A stretch of 33,430 nt of DNA from Streptomyces sp. 150FB (lineage in GTDB: Bacteria; Actinomycetota; Actinomycetes; Streptomycetales; Streptomycetaceae): assembly GCF_000818195.1 (NCBI RefSeq), contig NZ_JTHL01000001.1, positions 6,594,961 to 6,628,390 on the forward strand, given 5' to 3'. A model generated the notes under the pieces. That model searched no databases, was not told the origin of the DNA, and saw only the letters and a program-made list of their open reading frames with translations. Positions within the stretch are counted from its first letter, which is position 1; each line of letters begins with the position of its first letter. Positions 1 to 6,588 of this stretch are shown piece after piece. Made by a program: the position numbers and the translations under genes.

Positions 1-493
1 CCACGCTGCCCGGGGTGGCGGCGAGGGCCGCCGCCGCCGCGCGCTGCGCGCTCACCCCGGCGCCCTGGAGCACCTTCCGTTCGGCGCTGTCCCTGTCGCC
101 GTGGTCGCGGTCGTCCGCCCGGACGGCGCCCGTACCCGCGTCGATCTTCAGCTCGCGCCAGGTGCCGTCCCTGCCGAGCAGCTCGACCTCCCAGCGGGCG
201 CCGTCCTCGCGCTCCACCGAGGCGACCGCGCCCGGGTACTTCTTCAGCGCCGCTGCCGCCGCGTCGCCGGCGGTGAGCGCCGTACGGGCCCCCGCAGCGG
301 ACGGAGTTCCCGAGGCCGTCCGGGTTCCCGAAGCGGACGGTGCCGCCGGTGTCACCACTGCCGTACGGGCGGCCTGGACGCGCCCGTCGTGTCCGTGGTC
401 CTCGCCCTGGTCGCCCATGGCGAACGCCGTGTAACTCCCACCGCCGATCAGTACCGCTGCCGTCACTGCCGCGATGGTGATGTTGCGCCTCAT
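1..493 (-). CDS. PepSY-domain exported protein, partial (C-terminus outside window)
   Basis: An open frame on the minus strand starts with ATG at 493 and runs off the left edge with no stop, so the C-terminus is missing. A ribosome site (GGGAGGG) lies just upstream of the ATG. The N-terminus (MRRNITIAAV...) is a short basic stretch plus a hydrophobic segment of about 20 residues, as in a signal peptide or anchor. A low-complexity Ala/Ser/Thr linker follows, then a PepSY-like segment at about residues 74-125 (TAGDAAAAALKKYPG, VEREDGARWEVELL, LKIDAGTGAV). A second PepSY repeat seems to begin at the edge. PepSY domains are small extracytoplasmic modules often encoded beside two-component systems. 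The gene is divergent from the regulator at 607, so it is a likely target or partner of that system. The family call is fairly firm; the function is unknown. Confidence 0.8.
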   Translation of the reverse strand, partial: MRRNITIAAVTAAVLIGGGSYTAFAMGDQGEDHGHDGRVQAARTAVVTPAAPSASGTRTASGTPSAAGARTALTAGDAAAAALKKYPGAVASVEREDGARWEVELLGRDGTWRELKIDAGTGAVRADDRDHGDRDSAERKVLQGAGVSAQRAAAAALAATPGSV

Positions 494-546
494 GTGAAGC
501 CCTCCCACTGGATCGGATTCCGTGACATCAATCTGGCCCGGGCAGG

Positions 547-583
547 CTGAAGGCAGCCTGAAGTCACCTGAAGATGTCTTCAG
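547..583. promoter_or_regulatory. Direct CTGAAG repeats and palindrome, likely response-regulator box
   Basis: CTGAAG occurs at 547-552, 558-563 and 568-573, a period of 11 then 10 bases, or one helical turn. The third copy is also the left half of a perfect palindrome at 568-583 (CTGAAGA-TG-TCTTCAG). OmpR-family regulators usually bind direct repeats with this spacing. The array lies between the divergent PepSY gene (start 493) and the response regulator (start 607), so autoregulation and control of the PepSY gene are a reasonable inference. Confidence 0.6.
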
Positions 584-606
584 GTTCCTTTTGGGAGGGT
601 GGGCGC

Positions 607-1269
607 ATGCGCTTGCTGATCGTGGAGGACGAGAAGAGGCTCGCGGTGTCGTTGGCCAAGGGGCTGACCGCCGAGGGCTTCGCCGTGGACGTCGTCCACG
701 ACGGGCTCGAAGGCCTGCACCGGGCGGGCGAGGGCGTGTACGACCTCGTGGTGCTCGACATCATGCTGCCGGGGCTGAACGGCTACCGCGTCTGCGCCGC
801 CCTGCGCGCGGCAGGCAACGAGGTACCGATCCTGATGCTCACCGCCAAGGACGGCGAGTACGACGAGGCGGAAGGGCTCGACACCGGCGCCGACGACTAC
901 CTGACCAAGCCGTTCTCGTACGTGGTGCTCGTCGCGCGCGTCAAGGCGCTGCTGCGCCGGCGGGGCTCGGCGGGCGCCTCGCCCGTCCTGCGCATCGGCG
1001 CCCTCAGCGTCGACACCTCGACCCGCCGGGTCTTCCGGGGGGAGACCGAAGTGGCGCTCACCGCGAAGGAGTTCGCGGTGCTCGAACAGCTCGCGGTCAG
1101 GGCGGGCCAGGTGGTCGGCAAGCCGGAGATCCTGGAGCACGTCTGGGACTTCGCCTACGACGGCGACCCCAACATCATCGAGGTCTACATCAGCGCGCTG
1201 CGCCGCAAGATCGGCGCCGCCGCCATCCAGACGGTGCGCGGCGCCGGATACCGGCTGGTGGCCTCGTGA
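607..1269 (+). CDS. Two-component response regulator, OmpR/PhoB family
   Basis: The 220-residue protein begins MRLLIVEDEK. I chose ATG 607 because it fits the receiver-domain start and has GGAGG at 594-598; an in-frame ATG at 574 would add 11 non-family residues. The receiver domain (about 1-115) shows the acidic pair E7-D8, the phospho-acceptor Asp51 (VVLDIMLPG) and the Lys of the DYLTKPF motif. The winged-helix DNA-binding domain (about 125-220) ends in the typical IQTVRGAGYRLV. The stop overlaps the GTG start of the sensor kinase (GTGA at 1266-1269), so the two are translationally coupled. It probably binds the CTGAAG repeats upstream and may regulate the PepSY gene. The signal is unknown. 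Confidence 0.95.
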   Translation: MRLLIVEDEKRLAVSLAKGLTAEGFAVDVVHDGLEGLHRAGEGVYDLVVLDIMLPGLNGYRVCAALRAAGNEVPILMLTAKDGEYDEAEGLDTGADDYLTKPFSYVVLVARVKALLRRRGSAGASPVLRIGALSVDTSTRRVFRGETEVALTAKEFAVLEQLAVRAGQVVGKPEILEHVWDFAYDGDPNIIEVYISALRRKIGAAAIQTVRGAGYRLVAS

Positions 1270-2879
1270 GACGCCCCCGCCCCTTCGGTTCCGTCCGGTC
1301 GAAGGCGTCGTTCGGCGCGACCGCCGTGGTGGCGGTCGCGCTGGTGGCCGCCGGGATCGCCGTACTCCTCTCGCTGCGCTCCAACCTGACCGGCCAGGCG
1401 CAGGGGCAGGCCGACGACACGGCGCGCAGGATCGCCCTGAGCGTCGCGACCCGTACGCCGGACGCGACGGCGTACGCGCGGCTCCCGCTGCCGGACGACG
1501 ACCCGGTGCAGATCACCACGGAGGACGGCCAACTGCTCGCCGCCAGCAAGGATCTGGAGCGGATCAGCGGGACGGGGGTGGCGGCGGTGAAGGCCGCCCG
1601 GCCGCCGGCGTCCGGGCCGACCGCGACCCCGTCGACCCAGACCCCGCAGGCCCCGGCCCCCGGCACGGGCCAGGCCGGCCAGGGGGCGGGCGAGGACGAC
1701 GACAGCGGACGGCACGGCCGGGGCCGCGGCACCGGTGACGACGGCGATGACCGGAGCGACGACGGCGGCGGCGACAACGACGGTGACGACGACAGCGGTG
1801 TCCGGGGCAGCGACGACGACGATCCCGCCGTCGGAGCCATCGGCGACAAGGTCCTTCCGGGGTCCGGGACCGCCACCCTCGACGGCGAGAGCGGCGACTA
1901 CCGCTTCGCGACGATCGAGGCGACCGACCTGACGGGCCGCACGGTCCTCGTCCACGCGGGCGCCTCGCTCGCGGCCCGGGAGAGCGCCGTGAACACGGCC
2001 ACCGTGGCGATGCTGATCGGGCTGCCCGTCCTGCTGCTGGTCGTCGCCGGTGTGACCTGGCTGGTGACCCGGCGGGCGCTGGCCCCGGTGGAGGGCATAC
2101 GGCGCGAACTCGCCGCCATCACCGCCTCGGAGGACCTCTCCAGGCGGGTGCCCGAACCGGTGTCGCACGACGAGGTGGCGAGGCTGGCCCGTACGACCAA
2201 CGAGACACTGACCGCGCTCGAAGCCTCCGTCGAGCGCCAGCGCAGCTTTGTCGCCGACGCCTCGCACGAACTGCGCAGCCCCATCGCGTCGTTGCGCACC
2301 CAGCTCGAAGTGGGCTCGGCGCATCCGCGGCTGCTCGACGTCCCGGGCGCGGTGAAGGACACCGTACGGCTCCAACAGCTCGCCGCCGACCTGCTGTTGC
2401 TGGCGCGGCTGGACGCGGGGGAGCGGCCCGGACGTACCAGGGTCGAGCTGGGCGAACTGGTCGGGGAGGAGGTGCTCCTGCGGCCCGGCGACCGCGTTCC
2501 GGTGACCGTCGACACCGAGTCGGGGGCCGAAGTGGCCGGTTCACGCGGCCAGTTGGCGCGGGTGCTCGGCAACCTCCTGGACAACGCCCAGCGCCACGCG
2601 CGCACCGAAGTCACCGTGTCCGTGCTCCGGCGCGGCCGACAGGTGGTCCTCGCGGTCGCCGACGACGGCGCCGGGGTGCCGGAGGGGGAGCGCGAGCGGG
2701 TCTTCGAGCGCTTCGTACGGCTCGACGACGCGCGCAGCCGCGACGACGGCGGCGCCGGGCTCGGCCTCGCCATCGCCCGCGACGTGGCGCGCCGCCACGG
2801 CGGCACGCTCGACGTCGGCACGGCGCCGTCCGGCGGGGCACGCTTCGAGCTGCGCCTGCCGCTGGCCGAGGGCTCCTAA
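1266..2879 (+). CDS. Sensor histidine kinase with Asp-rich extracytoplasmic loop
   Basis: The 537-residue protein starts at GTG 1266, overlapping the regulator stop. An N-terminal membrane helix (about 14-37) is followed by a long outer region that contains a Thr/Pro-rich stretch and then, at about residues 142-190, a run dominated by Asp and Gly. A second membrane helix (about 240-265) leads into a HAMP linker. The kinase core has the H box FVADASHELRSP with His334, the N box (GNLLDNAQRHA), G1 (DDGAGVP), an F box (FERFVRLDD) and G2 (GAGLGLAI). All catalytic elements look intact, so it should phosphorylate the partner regulator. The Asp-rich insert is unusual for this kinase type and could bind cations, but that is inference. 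Confidence 0.93.
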   Translation: MRRPRPFGSVRSKASFGATAVVAVALVAAGIAVLLSLRSNLTGQAQGQADDTARRIALSVATRTPDATAYARLPLPDDDPVQITTEDGQLLAASKDLERISGTGVAAVKAARPPASGPTATPSTQTPQAPAPGTGQAGQGAGEDDDSGRHGRGRGTGDDGDDRSDDGGGDNDGDDDSGVRGSDDDDPAVGAIGDKVLPGSGTATLDGESGDYRFATIEATDLTGRTVLVHAGASLAARESAVNTATVAMLIGLPVLLLVVAGVTWLVTRRALAPVEGIRRELAAITASEDLSRRVPEPVSHDEVARLARTTNETLTALEASVERQRSFVADASHELRSPIASLRTQLEVGSAHPRLLDVPGAVKDTVRLQQLAADLLLLARLDAGERPGRTRVELGELVGEEVLLRPGDRVPVTVDTESGAEVAGSRGQLARVLGNLLDNAQRHARTEVTVSVLRRGRQVVLAVADDGAGVPEGERERVFERFVRLDDARSRDDGGAGLGLAIARDVARRHGGTLDVGTAPSGGARFELRLPLAEGS

Positions 2880-2888
2880 GCCGAGGTC

Positions 2889-2907
2889 TCCCAGGGGCCT
2901 TGAAGGC
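2889..2907. terminator. Weak candidate terminator between convergent genes
   Basis: A short hairpin (GCCTT-G-AAGGC, 2897-2907) lies within two direct copies of CTCCCAGGG, between the kinase stop at 2879 and the convergent MarR stop at 2923. The stem is only 5 bp and there is no T-run, so the call rests mainly on position. Confidence 0.3.
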
Positions 2908-2922
2908 TCCCAGGGTCCTGCC

Positions 2923-3405
2923 TCAGCTCTTGCCGCGGCACTCGCGCAGATGATCCGCGATCGGCGTCAGCGACGTCCGCAGGTCGGCGAGCGCCTCCGG
3001 CGTCAGCAGGTCGATGAAGTGCCTGCGCACAGAGGCGACATGGTGCGGCGCGACCCGCTGCATCGTCTCCATGCCCTTGTCCGTCAGGACGGCGAAGAGC
3101 CCCCGGCGGTCCGACTCGCAGTGCTGCCTGACCACCAGACCGGCCGTCTCCAGCCGGGTGATCTGGTGGGAGAGCCGGCTCTTGGACTGGAGGGTGGAGG
3201 CGGCGAGGTCGCTCATCCGCATCCGCCGCTCCTCGGACTCCGACAGATTGACGAGGATCTCGTAGTCGTTCATGGTCAGACCGAACGGCTGTAGGTCTTT
3301 TTCGAGCTGGTGCGTGAGCAGCCTGGCGACGTCCAGATGCGTACGCCACGCGCACTGCTCCGCCTCGCTCAGCCATTGAGTGGCGGTCTCGGTCTCGGTC
3401 TCCAT
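2923..3405 (-). CDS. MarR-family transcriptional regulator
   Basis: The 160-residue protein begins METETETATQ. A longer in-frame start (3468) would place the promoter inside the gene, so 3405 is preferred. The MarR winged helix is clear: DYEILVNLSESEERRMRMSDLA, the recognition helix STLQSKSRLSHQITRLE, and the wing with the family signature CESDRRGLFAVLTDKG. Flanking helices give a dimerisation domain. No ligand can be inferred. It is convergent with the sensor kinase and upstream of the AIM24 genes, which share its strand; 235 bases on the other side separate it from nothing else obvious. It has a near-consensus promoter that predicts a leaderless message. Confidence 0.92.
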   Translation of the reverse strand: METETETATQWLSEAEQCAWRTHLDVARLLTHQLEKDLQPFGLTMNDYEILVNLSESEERRMRMSDLAASTLQSKSRLSHQITRLETAGLVVRQHCESDRRGLFAVLTDKGMETMQRVAPHHVASVRRHFIDLLTPEALADLRTSLTPIADHLRECRGKS

Positions 3406-3412
3406 AGTGATG

Positions 3413-3443
3413 ATTATACCTAAGATGTTGAAAATTGGACAAT
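3413..3443 (-). promoter_or_regulatory. Near-consensus promoter of the MarR gene, leaderless
   Basis: Read on the minus strand, a -35 TTGTCC (3437-3442) and a perfect -10 TATAAT (3413-3418) are 18 bases apart. The -10 ends 7 bases before the ATG at 3405, so transcription should start at or next to the start codon. An inverted repeat ATTG-GA-CAAT (3434-3443) covers the -35 and could be an autoregulatory operator. The stretch is conspicuously AT-rich for this genome. Confidence 0.75.
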
Positions 3444-3485
3444 CGAGGTCGGGGGTGAAGCGCCGCACCGCTCCGTTCCCATCAT

Positions 3486-3500
3486 GCCCGGGCGCCGGGC
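3486..3500 (-). terminator. Candidate terminator after the AIM24 operon
   Basis: A perfect 6-bp GC hairpin with a 3-base loop (GCCCGG-GCG-CCGGGC) lies 16 bases past the last AIM24 stop. No T-run is present, as is common in Streptomyces, and GC hairpins are frequent by chance, so confidence is low. Confidence 0.35.
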
Positions 3501-3516
3501 CGTGCGCGCCGCCCGC

Positions 3517-4296
3517 TCACAGTCCGAAGCGCCTCTGGAGGTCCCCGAGCTGCCCCGGCATCCGCGGCATACCGCTCGCGCCGCCGGGCAGTCCGGTGCC
3601 TCCGCCGCCCGGTACGCCCGGCTCGTTCGGCACCGCTCCCATCGGCTGCTCGGCCATCAGCACCTCGGTCGACTGGAGCAGTACCGTGCCCGCGCCGACG
3701 AACTCGAACTGATGCTCCTCGCCGGACGCCCCGCCGATCCCCGTCATCGCCCGCAGCCCGCCCATCAGGCCCGTCATGTATCCGTGATCGTAGTGGTGGC
3801 AGGGTGACGGGCAGTCGGCCCAGCCCACCAGCGCCTGCGGATCCACCCGGATCGGCGGTTCCATGAAGACGACAGGGCCGTTCGAGGCGGCCACGAACTT
3901 CCCCGTACCGATCAGCGTCAGGAACCCGGGCACGATCGACTGTTTCAGGGCCAGCGAGGGCTGGTACGCCAGCAGGTTCCCGGAGCGGATCGTCAGATTG
4001 CCCTCCTCCAGGTCGTAGGAGTTCACGTCGAAGGCCCGGTCGGCGAGCAGCATCTTGCCGCTGCCCTCGGCCACCACCCAGTCGGCCGCGTGCAACGGTG
4101 AGTGGAAGCTCGTACGCACCAGGCGCTCGAACCGGCCGTGCCCGATCCCGTTGAAGTCGATGCGCCCGTAATAGGCGATCATCTTCCCCTTCTGGAGGAA
4201 CCACTGGCTGCCGCTCAGCTCCACGCAGAACGTGTACGCGTTCACGTTGTCGTCGCTCGGCAGCGTCATCGGGTCGAAGATCACGGGCGCGCTCAC
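3517..4296 (-). CDS. AIM24-family protein, third of a tandem triplet
   Basis: The 259-residue protein belongs to the AIM24 (formerly DUF124) beta-structured family. It shows the repeated short strands and Gly-rich turns of that family (for example FLQKGKMIAYYGRIDF, GTGKFVAASNGPVVFM, GAGTVLLQSTEVL). It is longer than its two neighbours and ends in a Gly/Pro/Met-rich tail from about residue 215. No signal peptide or membrane helix is seen. The start overlaps the upstream stop by 4 bases (ATGA), so it is in the same operon as the other two. The biochemical role of bacterial AIM24 proteins is not established; the yeast namesake is mitochondrial and affects inner-membrane organisation. Confidence 0.88.
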   Translation of the reverse strand: MSAPVIFDPMTLPSDDNVNAYTFCVELSGSQWFLQKGKMIAYYGRIDFNGIGHGRFERLVRTSFHSPLHAADWVVAEGSGKMLLADRAFDVNSYDLEEGNLTIRSGNLLAYQPSLALKQSIVPGFLTLIGTGKFVAASNGPVVFMEPPIRVDPQALVGWADCPSPCHHYDHGYMTGLMGGLRAMTGIGGASGEEHQFEFVGAGTVLLQSTEVLMAEQPMGAVPNEPGVPGGGGTGLPGGASGMPRMPGQLGDLQRRFGL

Positions 4297-4943
4297 AGCT
4301 TTTCCTCCGATGCCTGGACGTACACCGCGCCGCTGCCGCTCAGCTCCAACTGGAACGCCTCGCCGGAGCCGCGCCCCACCATGTCGCGCCAGCCGAGCGC
4401 GGTGGAGAGCTTGTTGCGTACGTCGCCGTGGTGCGCGACGTACGCCTGCGGGTCCACATGGACGGCCCGGCCCGGCGTGATCGGCACCTCGATCACCCCG
4501 CCGTGCGCCATCACGGCGGCCGCGCCATGGCCCTGGAGCGTCGTGGTGAACAGGCCCTGGCCGGTCACCTGACCGCGCACCATGCCCATGACGCCGCCCT
4601 GCGAACCCATGAACATCGTGCCCTGCTGGAGGGAGCCGTCGAACGCGAGCAGCCGGTCGGCCTCCACGTACAGGGTGTCGCCGGCCAGCGCGATGACCTG
4701 GATGTGGTGCCCGCCGTGGCCGAACATCACCGTGCCATTGCCCTCGACGGTCATCAGTGGCGTGGCCTCGTTCGCCACCCGCCGGCCGATCATCGACATC
4801 AGACCGCCCTGGCCGCCCTGGATGTTGGGGGTGAAGCTGACCTCGCCGCGGTACGCGAGCATCGCGCCGCGCTGGCTGAAGAGCTTCTGTCCCGGCGCCA
4901 CCGTCGCCTCGACCATCTTCGAGTTGATCTCACGGAACGGCAT
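4293..4943 (-). CDS. AIM24-family protein, second of a tandem triplet
   Basis: The 216-residue protein (MPFREINSKMVEATV...) is a compact AIM24-family member. Its motifs parallel the first copy: LFSQRGAMLAYRGEVSF, NGTVMFGHGGHHIQVIAL, GQGLFTTTLQGHGAAAVMAHGG, and a C-terminal FQLELSGSGAVYVQASE. The ATG shares one base with the upstream stop (TGATG at 4941-4945), and the stop overlaps the next gene by 4 bases, so the three are tightly coupled. It is predicted to be soluble. Tandem paralogues in an operon suggest a hetero-oligomeric assembly, which is inference. Confidence 0.88.
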   Translation of the reverse strand: MPFREINSKMVEATVAPGQKLFSQRGAMLAYRGEVSFTPNIQGGQGGLMSMIGRRVANEATPLMTVEGNGTVMFGHGGHHIQVIALAGDTLYVEADRLLAFDGSLQQGTMFMGSQGGVMGMVRGQVTGQGLFTTTLQGHGAAAVMAHGGVIEVPITPGRAVHVDPQAYVAHHGDVRNKLSTALGWRDMVGRGSGEAFQLELSGSGAVYVQASEEKL

Positions 4944-5581
4944 CAGACGTCACCCCCGATCGTGTTGCGCTCGCTGGGCTGTACGTAGACGAGCCCGTCG
5001 CCCTCGAAACGGATCTGGAAGGACTCGCCCGAGCCCTCGCCCATCAGCGTCCGGAAGTTCACCCCGGACTGGAAGCTCTGCCGGAGCCCGCCCTGATGCG
5101 CGATGTACGCGCCGGGGTCGACCGAGAGCGGGTACTGCGGGGTCACCCGCAGGATCACAGCGGGGCCGTCGGACATGATCGCCGCCTGGCCCATGCCCTC
5201 GACGGTCGTCGTGAACAGGCCGTTGCCGCTCGCGCCGCCGCGCAGACCGGTGAAGGACGTACCGGTGCGCAGCCCCGCGTCCGTGCAGAGCAGGTTGCTC
5301 GCCTCGACGTACAGCTTGTCGCCGTTCAGCGACACGAGGTTGATCTCGCTCGCCCGGTCGGCGAACCAGCAGGTGCCCTGGCCCTTCACCTCCATCACGG
5401 TCATCTGTTCGCCGGTGATACGGCGGGTCACCATCCCGCGCAGACCCTCACCGCCGCCGGACATCTTCTTGAAGGCCATCTGGCCGTCGTACGCGACCAT
5501 CGAGCCGTTCTTCGCCTTGACGGCGTCGCCGGACATGTCGACGGCGAGCACCTTGCTGCCTTGGAGTCGGAACTGAGCCAC
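4943..5581 (-). CDS. AIM24-family protein, first of a tandem triplet
   Basis: I place the start at GTG 5581 (VAQFRLQGSKVL), giving 212 residues, because family homology begins there; the upstream in-frame ATG at 5743 adds 54 unrelated residues. AIM24 features include VKAKNGSMVAYDGQMAFKK, GNGLFTTTVEGMGQAAIM and a C-terminal IRFEGDGLVYVQPSERN. No clear ribosome site precedes it; a TACCGT hexamer lies 6 bases before the GTG, so it may also be leaderless. It heads the operon of three paralogues. Confidence 0.83.
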   Translation of the reverse strand: MAQFRLQGSKVLAVDMSGDAVKAKNGSMVAYDGQMAFKKMSGGGEGLRGMVTRRITGEQMTVMEVKGQGTCWFADRASEINLVSLNGDKLYVEASNLLCTDAGLRTGTSFTGLRGGASGNGLFTTTVEGMGQAAIMSDGPAVILRVTPQYPLSVDPGAYIAHQGGLRQSFQSGVNFRTLMGEGSGESFQIRFEGDGLVYVQPSERNTIGGDV

Positions 5582-5781
5582 GCCACGACGGTAACGGGCG
5601 CCATCACGCGCGAACAGAGCTTTCCGTTCCGTATCCCCCTGAACGGACCCTGAATTCCGCGCACCGGCATCCGGGCCGACCCCACCAACGGCCGGACAAA
5701 TCGGTCCTGCCACAATGAAACCGACCCTTGTGTGTGTATTCACAAGAGCGTGCTGCCCCCGATGACGAAGGTGCCTGCCTC

Positions 5782-6126
5782 GTGGACATCAAGACCGCAT
5801 CCGCCCTCCACCGACTCCGTCTGGTCTCCGCGCCGGAAGCCGTGTCCTTCCTGCTGCTGCTGGTCTGCTCGGTGCTCAAGCGCACGACCGACTTCAACGC
5901 GGTTCCCGTGATGGGCATGGTCCACGGCGTGCTGTTCGTGCTGTACGTGATCTTCTGGGCGATGGCCTGGAAGCGCACAAGGTGGGCGCTGCCGACCGCG
6001 GCCTTCTACTTCATCCTCTCCGTCCTGCCGACCGGCGGCTTCTTCGCCGAGCGCAAGCTGAAGCGGGCTTCCGAAGACATGATCATCGCCTCCCGGGCGC
6101 GCCGCGAGGGTACGGTGAACGCATGA
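5782..6126 (+). CDS. DUF3817-family integral membrane protein
   Basis: The 114-residue protein starts at GTG 5782 ([22 protein letters not shown]); the upstream in-frame ATG at 5728 adds 18 residues with no family match. Three hydrophobic segments lie at about 18-33, 42-62 and 70-88, with the DUF3817 hallmarks [27 protein letters not shown] and the ending [15 protein letters not shown] weak GAAGG precedes the start. It overlaps the next gene by 4 bases (ATGA). The family's function is unknown. A second DUF3817 gene lies at 14715. Confidence 0.85.
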   Translation: MDIKTASALHRLRLVSAPEAVSFLLLLVCSVLKRTTDFNAVPVMGMVHGVLFVLYVIFWAMAWKRTRWALPTAAFYFILSVLPTGGFFAERKLKRASEDMIIASRARREGTVNA

Positions 6127-6413
6127 TCATCGCCTTCTCCGTCTCCCCGCTGGGCGTGGGTGAGGACGTCGGTGAGTACGTGGCCGACGCCGTCCGTGTC
6201 GTCCGCGAGTCCGGCCTGCCGAACCACACCGACGCCATGTTCACCTCGATCGAGGGGGAGTGGGACGAGGTGATGGACGTGGTCAAGCGCGCCGTCGCCG
6301 CGGTCGAGGCCCGTGCCTCGCGGGTCTCCCTCGTCCTCAAGGCCGACATCAGGGCCGGTGTGACGGACGGTCTGACGTCGAAGGTCGAGACGATCGAACG
6401 CCACCTCGCCTGA
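6123..6413 (+). CDS. MTH1187/YqgV-family thiamine-binding protein
   Basis: The 96-residue protein begins [24 protein letters not shown] and contains the family pattern [27 protein letters not shown]. This small ferredoxin-like-fold family (DUF77) binds thiamine or derivatives in characterised members. The size is normal. Its ATG overlaps the stop of the DUF3817 gene, so the two are coupled. Whether they share a function is not known. Confidence 0.85.
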   Translation: MIIAFSVSPLGVGEDVGEYVADAVRVVRESGLPNHTDAMFTSIEGEWDEVMDVVKRAVAAVEARASRVSLVLKADIRAGVTDGLTSKVETIERHLA

Positions 6414-6451
6414 GCGCCACCCGGCGAGAATGTGCACGCTCAGTAATAGTT

Positions 6452-6471
6452 GATTACGTAACGTAGTAATC
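6452..6471. promoter_or_regulatory. AT-rich inverted repeat upstream of cslA
   Basis: GATTAC (6452-6457) and GTAATC (6466-6471) form a perfect 6-bp inverted repeat with an 8-base spacer that itself holds repeated GTAACGTA-like steps. It sits about 120 bases before the cslA start, inside an AT-rich patch (about 6440-6472) in otherwise GC-rich DNA. It is a plausible operator or nucleoid-protein site. The rest of the 6414-6588 gap shows no gene. Confidence 0.5.
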
Positions 6472-6588
6472 GACCGTGCGTGTGAACCCGCAAACGTATT
6501 ACCGCTCGCTCGGACGACTCCAGTCGACATGCCGGTTGATGTCCCCTTCTGTGGGGGTATCGACCTCGTTCGCCAGACTGGAGGCGCC

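Noticed and set aside
1185..2375. Long open frame on the minus strand inside the sensor kinase
   Set aside because: It is antisense to a gene with complete kinase motifs; the translation is Arg/Gly/Val-rich with no family pattern, as expected from high-GC codon bias.
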